This document shows, one piece after another, positions 7,764-11,820 of a DNA stretch of 11,820 nucleotides; position 1 is the stretch's first letter, and the number at the start of each line of letters is the position of its first letter. The notes under the pieces are model-generated. The model had not been told where the DNA came from and did not search any database. It worked only from the letters and a program-made list of their open reading frames with translations. The stretch spans positions 1 to 11,820 of the forward strand of contig JAQWCT010000060.1 in the NCBI GenBank assembly GCA_028705785.1. The letters are read 5' to 3'. This stretch comes from Sulfurospirillaceae bacterium (lineage in GTDB: Bacteria; Campylobacterota; Campylobacteria; Campylobacterales; Sulfurospirillaceae). Both the position numbers and the translations under genes were made by a program.

Positions 7764-9074
7764 ATGGTTTATCAACACGCCACACTTCAAGCTATTTTGT
7801 CCAACAAAGAGGAACGCGTCAAGCGACAAAAGGAATTCCTAAGTCGCTTCGATGGCGCCTCTTTAATCTCTTTAAGTATCAATACCCCAGGTTCCATCAA
7901 ACTCTCATGCGAATCACTTACGATTTATGACGAGGCATTTGAAGCCATTCAAAATCACGCCTTGCCTATCCTTCATCTCTTTGAACAAAAAAATATCACA
8001 GGGGCTGAAGCGATATGGGTCATTCAAGCTGATGCTACTTATCTTAAGACCCTTACATGTAAGATAGAATCCACCCATCCTTTGGGAAGATTTATGGATA
8101 TTGATGTGATAGATAGACAAGGCGTTTCTTTGTCTCGAAAAGCTTTGGGCTATGAGCGTCGAAAATGTTTTGTGTGCGAAGAAGATGCTTTTAGCTGTGC
8201 AAGGTCACAAAAACATACTATCCAAGAACTCAACCAAATGATTTTAGAAGCACTCTTAAAACATGCTTTTGGAACATACATCACGCAGTGCTGTGTTGTC
8301 GCCATGCAAAAAGAGGTAGAACTCACCCCAAAACCAGGACTAGTAGATAGTTCTAACAGTGGCGCACATAACGATATGGACATAGATACTTTTTATGCCA
8401 GCATCAAAGCGATAAAACCCTATATTTCACAGTTTTTAGAAGCACAACCCCTCTGTTTCGACACCTTGCGTAGCGTTGGCGTGGCATGCGAAAAAGCAAT
8501 GTTTGAAGCCACAAATGGCATCAATACCCACAAAGGCATGGTCTTTTGTTTAGCCCTAACATGCGGCGCACTCTCATCGCTCAAAGCCAGACAACAACCC
8601 TTTACATGTAAGGATTTAAAAACGCAAATCCAACGCCTATGCGAGGGCTTAGTGGAAAAAGATTTACTCCTCGCCCACCCCCAAAGTGCAGGGGCACGGT
8701 TTTTCTACGAAACAGGAAGTTTAGGCATCAGAGGCATCGCCCAAAGCGGATTTGCCTTGGTGTTTGATGGAAGCTTACCCTTTTTTCAAATCCAAAAAGC
8801 CCTCATAGGTGAAGAAAAGGCCCTTAAAATGACCCTTCTATGGCTTATGGCACAACTAGATGACAGCACCTTATGGTCTCGTGGTGGAGCCAAGGGACTC
8901 TCTTATGTGAAGACCAAAGCAGATGAAATAAGCTTACATGTAAAGAATTCCCCAGAGGATTTAGATGAGTATTTAAGCGCATTTGACAAAGACCTAACCC
9001 AAAAACACCTCTCCCCAGGAGGCAGTGCCGACCTACTAGCCCTCACATGGCTCTTCTCGCACATCACCGACTAA
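7764..9074 (+). CDS. citXG: CitX-CitG fusion: citrate lyase prosthetic group transferase and synthase
   Basis: The 436-residue bifunctional protein makes and attaches the citrate lyase cofactor. The N-terminal half (about 1-165) is CitX, holo-citrate lyase synthase, which transfers the phosphoribosyl-dephospho-CoA arm to CitD; it shows GRFMDIDVID (108-117), SRKALG (124-129) and RRKCFVCEEDAFSCAR (132-147). The C-terminal half (about 166-436) is CitG, which joins ATP and dephospho-CoA; it shows ELTPKPGLVD (186-195), SGAHNDMD (199-206), ATNGINTHKG (249-258) and AGARFFYETGSLGIRG (309-324). CitX and CitG are separate in Klebsiella but fused in Haemophilus, so the fusion is known. The ribosome site is poor and the start follows the citF stop by 3 bp, in frame, suggesting low or coupled expression. 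Three perfect TTACATGTAA copies lie inside it. Confidence 0.93.
   Translation: MVYQHATLQAILSNKEERVKRQKEFLSRFDGASLISLSINTPGSIKLSCESLTIYDEAFEAIQNHALPILHLFEQKNITGAEAIWVIQADATYLKTLTCKIESTHPLGRFMDIDVIDRQGVSLSRKALGYERRKCFVCEEDAFSCARSQKHTIQELNQMILEALLKHAFGTYITQCCVVAMQKEVELTPKPGLVDSSNSGAHNDMDIDTFYASIKAIKPYISQFLEAQPLCFDTLRSVGVACEKAMFEATNGINTHKGMVFCLALTCGALSSLKARQQPFTCKDLKTQIQRLCEGLVEKDLLLAHPQSAGARFFYETGSLGIRGIAQSGFALVFDGSLPFFQIQKALIGEEKALKMTLLWLMAQLDDSTLWSRGGAKGLSYVKTKADEISLHVKNSPEDLDEYLSAFDKDLTQKHLSPGGSADLLALTWLFSHITD
8053..8062. repeat. TTACATGTAA palindrome, copy 3 (CitX domain of citXG)
   Basis: A perfect copy; the palindrome extends to 12 bp (CTTACATGTAAG, 8052-8063). It is read as L-T-C-K (97-100), just before the conserved GRFMDIDVID motif. 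Confidence 0.85.
8602..8611. repeat. TTACATGTAA palindrome, copy 4 (CitG domain of citXG)
   Basis: A perfect copy with the same 14-bp context as copy 1, CT-TTACATGTAA-GG. It is read as F-T-C-K (280-283), in a linker between conserved CitG motifs. Confidence 0.85.
8934..8943. repeat. TTACATGTAA palindrome, copy 5 (CitG domain of citXG)
   Basis: A perfect copy in the context GC-TTACATGTAA-AG. It sits in a different reading phase from copies 1-4 and is read as L-H-V-K (391-394), so the DNA word, not a peptide, is what recurs. Confidence 0.85.
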
Positions 9075-9102
9075 AAAATCTCTTTTATCTCATACTACTA
9101 TT

Positions 9103-9111
9103 TGCTATAAT
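9103..9111 (+). promoter_or_regulatory. Extended -10 promoter upstream of the RhuM-family gene
   Basis: A perfect extended -10, TGCTATAAT, stands in the 145-bp gap after citXG. Campylobacterota sigma-70 promoters often rely on such a -10 without a clear -35, and none is evident here. A start near 9118 would give a leader of about 100 bases before the ATG at 9220. Within that leader TTGAAA (9132-9137) and TTTCAA (9141-9146) form a short inverted repeat that could be an operator. No convincing terminator for the cit operon is seen in this gap. Confidence 0.6.
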
Positions 9112-9219
9112 CCCAAAAGTAGCATTTCATATTGAAATTTTTTCAAAGCAATTGAACAATAAAGAGTAAAATAGTTGCTAAAAATGGAATGTTACAAATG
9201 AATAATAAGGTTTCACTAG

Positions 9220-10260
9220 ATGGATAAACTCATAAGAAACTCGACCGCAGAATTTTTGATATTTACCTCACAGAGTGGTGAAAATAGCATCGAAGTCAAA
9301 GTTTTTGAAGAGTCTGTTTGGCTTACTCAAACGATGATAGCCCAGCTTTTTGATAAAGGTCGAACAACTATAATTGAGCATCTTAAAAATATATTTGAGA
9401 GTGAAGAGTTAGTTGAAAAATCAGTATGTCGGGAATTCCGACATACTGCCAATGATGGTAAAACCTATAACACAAAATACTATAATTTAGATGCTATCAT
9501 CTCCGTAGGGTATAGAGTAAACTCCAAAAAAGCGACACAGTTTAGACAGTGGGCGACAAGCGTGCTGAAAGAGTTTGCTATTAAAGGGTTTGTGCTTGAT
9601 AAAAAGCGACTTGAAAATGGTTCATTTTTAGGACAAAACTACTTTGATAAACTCTTAGAAGAGATAAGGGAGATACGCCTTAGTGAGCGGATGTTTTACC
9701 AAAAGATTACAGACATATACTCTACAAGTGTGGATTACAACAAAGACGACGAGACGACTAAAAAGTTTTTTGCCAAGGTGCAAAATAAACTTCATTTTGC
9801 CATTCATGGACATACGGCGGCGGAACTCATCTACAATAGAGCAGGTAGTGACAAAGAACGCATGGGGCTCACTTCTTGGGATAATGCCCCTCATGGAAAG
9901 ATAGTAAAAACAGATGTCACCATAGCAAAAAACTATCTTTCAAAAGAAGAACTTGACTCCCTTGGGCGAATCGTCAATGCTTTTTTAGACCTTGCAGAAA
10001 GTAGAGCAAAAAGAAATATCCCCATGAGCATGGAAGATTGGGCTAAAAGACTTGATGCCTTTTTGGAGTTTGATGATAGAGAGATTTTGCGCGATGCAGG
10101 GCAAATCACTAAAAAGATAGCAGATGAACATGCACTAAGCGAATTTGAAAAATACCGTGTGGCTCAAGATAGACTTTTTAGGAGTGATTTTGACAAACTA
10201 TTACTTGCATTGGAAAATAAAAATGATAAAGTGTTAAAATCACCAGTCAAAACAACATGA
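9220..10260 (+). CDS. RhuM-family protein
   Basis: The 346-residue protein matches the RhuM family, named after a gene on a Salmonella pathogenicity island; its biochemical role is not established. The N-terminal part (about 10-125) has VWLTQTMIAQLFDKGRTTI (33-51), a helix-turn-helix-like stretch also found ahead of Fic and DinD-type proteins. SVCREFRHTA (68-77) and YYNLDAIISVGYRVNSKKAT (87-106) are hallmark motifs. The C-terminal half is largely helical and charged, with FFAKVQNKLHFAIHGHTAAE (183-202). No signal peptide or membrane segment is seen, so it is probably cytoplasmic and perhaps DNA-binding. It stands alone with its own promoter between two unrelated operons and looks like accessory cargo. 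Only a weak AAGG precedes the ATG. The DNA for residues 68-77 contains a perfect inverted repeat. Confidence 0.85.
   Translation: MDKLIRNSTAEFLIFTSQSGENSIEVKVFEESVWLTQTMIAQLFDKGRTTIIEHLKNIFESEELVEKSVCREFRHTANDGKTYNTKYYNLDAIISVGYRVNSKKATQFRQWATSVLKEFAIKGFVLDKKRLENGSFLGQNYFDKLLEEIREIRLSERMFYQKITDIYSTSVDYNKDDETTKKFFAKVQNKLHFAIHGHTAAELIYNRAGSDKERMGLTSWDNAPHGKIVKTDVTIAKNYLSKEELDSLGRIVNAFLDLAESRAKRNIPMSMEDWAKRLDAFLEFDDREILRDAGQITKKIADEHALSEFEKYRVAQDRLFRSDFDKLLLALENKNDKVLKSPVKTT
9422..9448. repeat. Perfect inverted repeat inside the RhuM gene
   Basis: Arms 9422-9432 (CAGTATGTCGG) and 9438-9448 (CCGACATACTG) match perfectly around the 5-base centre GAATT. The 27 bp encode residues 68-77, SVCREFRHTA. 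The arms are long for chance at this spacing and more G+C-rich than the surrounding sequence. Confidence 0.8.
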
Positions 10261-10292
10261 GCATCTTAATTTTAAAACAATCCAAAAATAGA

Positions 10293-10298
10293 TACAAT
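10293..10298 (+). promoter_or_regulatory. Possible -10 element for the trpG/pabA gene
   Basis: TACAAT (one mismatch to TATAAT) lies in the 120-bp gap between the RhuM gene and the amidotransferase start. A transcript from about 10305 would carry a leader of roughly 75 bases that includes a TTACATGTAA palindrome. No clear -35 is seen; the call is tentative. Confidence 0.3.
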
Positions 10299-10338
10299 AA
10301 CCAAGGATTTAGAAAGTACGCGGATGGTGTTTGTGTGC

Positions 10339-10348
10339 TTACATGTAA
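10339..10348. repeat. TTACATGTAA palindrome, copy 6 (leader of trpG/pabA)
   Basis: A perfect copy in the context GC-TTACATGTAA-AG. It is the only copy outside a gene, 32 bp upstream of the amidotransferase ATG and 17 bp before its AAGGGA ribosome site. Confidence 0.85.
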
Positions 10349-10380
10349 AGATAAAGTTAGTGCCTAAGGGAAAAAGAAAC

Positions 10381-10950
10381 ATGATTTTAATGATAGACAA
10401 CTACGATAGTTTCACTTATAATATTGTTCAATACTGCCTAGAATTAGGTGCCGACCTCAAAGTTATCCGTAATGATGAGCTAAGCATTGAAGAGATAGAA
10501 GCATTACACCCTGAAAAAATTATCATCTCTCCAGGTCCTGCAACCCCAAATGAAGCAGGTGTGAGCTTGGAAGCTATCAGATATTTTGCAGACAAAATTC
10601 CCATTTTGGGCATTTGTTTAGGACACCAAGCTATCGGTCAAGTCTTTGGTGGAAAAGTGGTTCGTGCTAAGAAAATGATGCACGGTAAAACTTCTATCAC
10701 AAAGCAACTCGGCAATAGCTGTCTTTTTGCAGATATTCCTGAAACCTTTGTAACAACGCGTTATCACTCACTCATCGTTGAGCAAGAAAATCTCCCAGAA
10801 GTGATTATCCCCACAGCCTATAGTACTGATGACCATGAGATTATGGCATTAGAGATTAAAGGTAAACAGATTTATGGTGTTCAGTTTCATCCAGAGTCAA
10901 TTCTCAGCGAACATGGCTATGCCATTTTAAATAACTTTTTAAAACTATGA
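10381..10950 (+). CDS. trpG: Anthranilate/aminodeoxychorismate synthase glutamine amidotransferase subunit
   Basis: This subunit releases ammonia from glutamine for a chorismate-using partner (TrpE for tryptophan, PabB for folate). The 189-residue class I amidotransferase has the expected length. It shows MIDNYDSFTYNIVQY at the N-terminus, the oxyanion loop SPGPATPNEAG (50-60), the nucleophile C79 in GICLGHQAIGQ, MHGKTS (100-105), and H170/E172 in GVQFHPES. ATG 10381 is chosen because AAGGGA (10366-10371) precedes it by 9 bp and the protein then starts like all homologues; an upstream in-frame ATG at 10324 would add 19 unconserved residues. It stands alone, away from any trpE or pabB in view, so it could be PabA or serve both pathways. 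The 3' end overlaps the next gene by 4 bp. Confidence 0.92.
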   Translation: MILMIDNYDSFTYNIVQYCLELGADLKVIRNDELSIEEIEALHPEKIIISPGPATPNEAGVSLEAIRYFADKIPILGICLGHQAIGQVFGGKVVRAKKMMHGKTSITKQLGNSCLFADIPETFVTTRYHSLIVEQENLPEVIIPTAYSTDDHEIMALEIKGKQIYGVQFHPESILSEHGYAILNNFLKL

Positions 10951-11820
10951 AAGAAAATGTCCTTTTATTTTTAGTCCTTCTTTTGAGTGGATTACTCCTC
11001 TCTTATGGTACACAAACGATATCTATTGGTTACAATGAAGCCAATACCTTTTTCAATGGTCATAATGCTGCCCATTTTGTTGCACTTTTTTCAACTAAAA
11101 TCTTCGGGCAAAACGACTTTGCCTTGCGATTGCCGTTTATCCTGTTTCACTTGCTTTCCATTATTGTGCTTTACAATATAGGAAAAGAGTTTTTAAAGAA
11201 AAAGCTTGATAGAGTATTGTCCGTTGCGATTTATGCCTTCCTCCCGGGTGTAAACAGTGTAGCGCTTTTAGTCAACAATGGCTCCATCGTTATTTTTCTC
11301 ACGCTTTTATTTGTCTATCTTTACATGTACCACTATAAAAAAGCTTCTTATGCTATTTTGATTTTAGCTTTATTTATTGACAACTCTTTTACCATACTCT
11401 ATATGGCACTCTTTTGCTACGCTATTTTTAACCGCAAAACAGACATGCTTGTCTTAACGCTCGTTTTATTTGGACTATCGATGTATTTTTATGGATTTGA
11501 CACGGGCGGAAAACCAAAAGGTTACTTTGTAGACGCACTTGGCGTCTATGCGATAGTCTTTTCACCTCTTTTATTTTTATATTTTGTCTATGCCATGTAT
11601 CGTATTTTAATCAAAGAAGAAAAAAATATCTTATGGTATATATCGTTTTTTTCCCTTATCTTTTCATTACTCCTCTCTTTACGCCAAAAATTACTCTTAG
11701 AAGATTTTGCCCCTTTTGTAGTTTTAGCCATTCCCTTGATGATTAAAGTCTTTTTCAACAGTTACCGATTGCGCTTGCCGATATTTATAAAATGGCTCAC
11801 GCTTATCTTTGGACTCATTT
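10947..11820 (+). CDS. Multi-membrane protein resembling GT-C (family 39/ArnT-like) glycosyltransferases, N-terminal part
   Basis: An open frame starts at ATG 10947, inside the stop of the amidotransferase gene (ATGA overlap), and continues uninterrupted past the right edge, giving about 291 residues. The protein begins with a membrane segment (MKENVLLFLVLLLSGLLLSY), followed by a loop with YNEANTFF, which resembles the first periplasmic loop with an acidic residue of GT-C enzymes. FALRLPFILFHLLSIIVLY follows and resembles the family pattern for the second membrane segment. Many further hydrophobic segments alternate with short basic loops. GT-C enzymes move a sugar from a polyprenyl-phosphate donor to lipid or protein outside the inner membrane. 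Neither donor nor acceptor can be told from this part. A one-mismatch TTACATGTAA (11321-11330) lies in it. Confidence 0.7.
   Translation, partial: MKENVLLFLVLLLSGLLLSYGTQTISIGYNEANTFFNGHNAAHFVALFSTKIFGQNDFALRLPFILFHLLSIIVLYNIGKEFLKKKLDRVLSVAIYAFLPGVNSVALLVNNGSIVIFLTLLFVYLYMYHYKKASYAILILALFIDNSFTILYMALFCYAIFNRKTDMLVLTLVLFGLSMYFYGFDTGGKPKGYFVDALGVYAIVFSPLLFLYFVYAMYRILIKEEKNILWYISFFSLIFSLLLSLRQKLLLEDFAPFVVLAIPLMIKVFFNSYRLRLPIFIKWLTLIFGLI

Noticed and set aside
9198..9227. A 9-codon open frame (ATG 9198) overlapping the RhuM start
   Set aside because: Too short to support as a leader peptide; no regulatory codons and no clear ribosome site.
10324..10380. An in-frame upstream ATG that would lengthen the trpG/pabA product by 19 residues
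   Set aside because: The extra residues are unlike the family, and a good ribosome site (AAGGGA) stands right before the ATG at 10381, which gives the usual N-terminus.
10987..11181. A 64-codon + strand open frame
   Set aside because: It is out of frame within the longer GT-C-like gene that starts at 10947 and stays open to the window end.
1..11820. CRISPR array, tRNA, rRNA or insertion sequence
   Set aside because: I looked for regularly spaced repeats, cloverleaf-like stretches and transposase motifs and saw none; the TTACATGTAA copies are irregularly spaced.

Overview
The window looks like chromosomal DNA of a Campylobacterota (epsilonproteobacterial) species, most likely near Sulfurospirillum. 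This rests on the A+T-rich, tightly packed genes, the protein flavour and the extended -10 promoter style; it is an inference, since no rRNA or other marker gene is present. Most of the window (1-9074) is a citrate uptake, sensing and citrate lyase locus.

Layout. The C-terminal part of TctA, the large permease of a tripartite tricarboxylate transporter, enters from the left (+). Its end nearly touches the convergent end of citB, the response regulator of a CitA/CitB two-component system (-). citB overlaps citA, the sensor kinase, by 4 bp. A 263-bp divergent control region (2739-3001) separates citA from a rightward operon with gaps of 18 bp or less: an AbrB-family membrane protein, citC (lyase ligase), citD (acyl carrier), citE (beta), citF (alpha) and a fused citX-citG cofactor gene. 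CitC, CitD, CitE, CitF and CitXG are all the components needed to build active citrate lyase, which splits citrate into acetate and oxaloacetate. TctA would belong to the uptake system, CitAB would sense external citrate, and the AbrB-like protein sits where a dedicated transporter is often found. No CitS/CitT-type carrier and no oxaloacetate decarboxylase are visible here.

Right part. A lone RhuM-family gene with its own strong extended -10 promoter (9103-9111) lies between the cit operon and a trpG/pabA-type glutamine amidotransferase. The amidotransferase overlaps by 4 bp the start of a large multi-membrane protein resembling GT-C (family 39/ArnT-like) glycosyltransferases, which runs off the right edge.

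Most unusual signal. The 10-bp palindrome TTACATGTAA occurs six times perfectly and three more times with one mismatch. All but one copy are inside coding sequence, in three different reading phases, mostly in poorly conserved stretches of the proteins. By hand calculation fewer than 0.1 copies are expected in this window. It behaves like a genome-wide iterated palindrome (as HIP1, uptake or methylation motifs do) rather than an operator. Other structures worth a look are an 11-bp-arm perfect inverted repeat inside the RhuM gene, a strand-asymmetric hairpin at the tctA/citB junction, and repeated AAGATAAAA boxes in the citA/operon control region.
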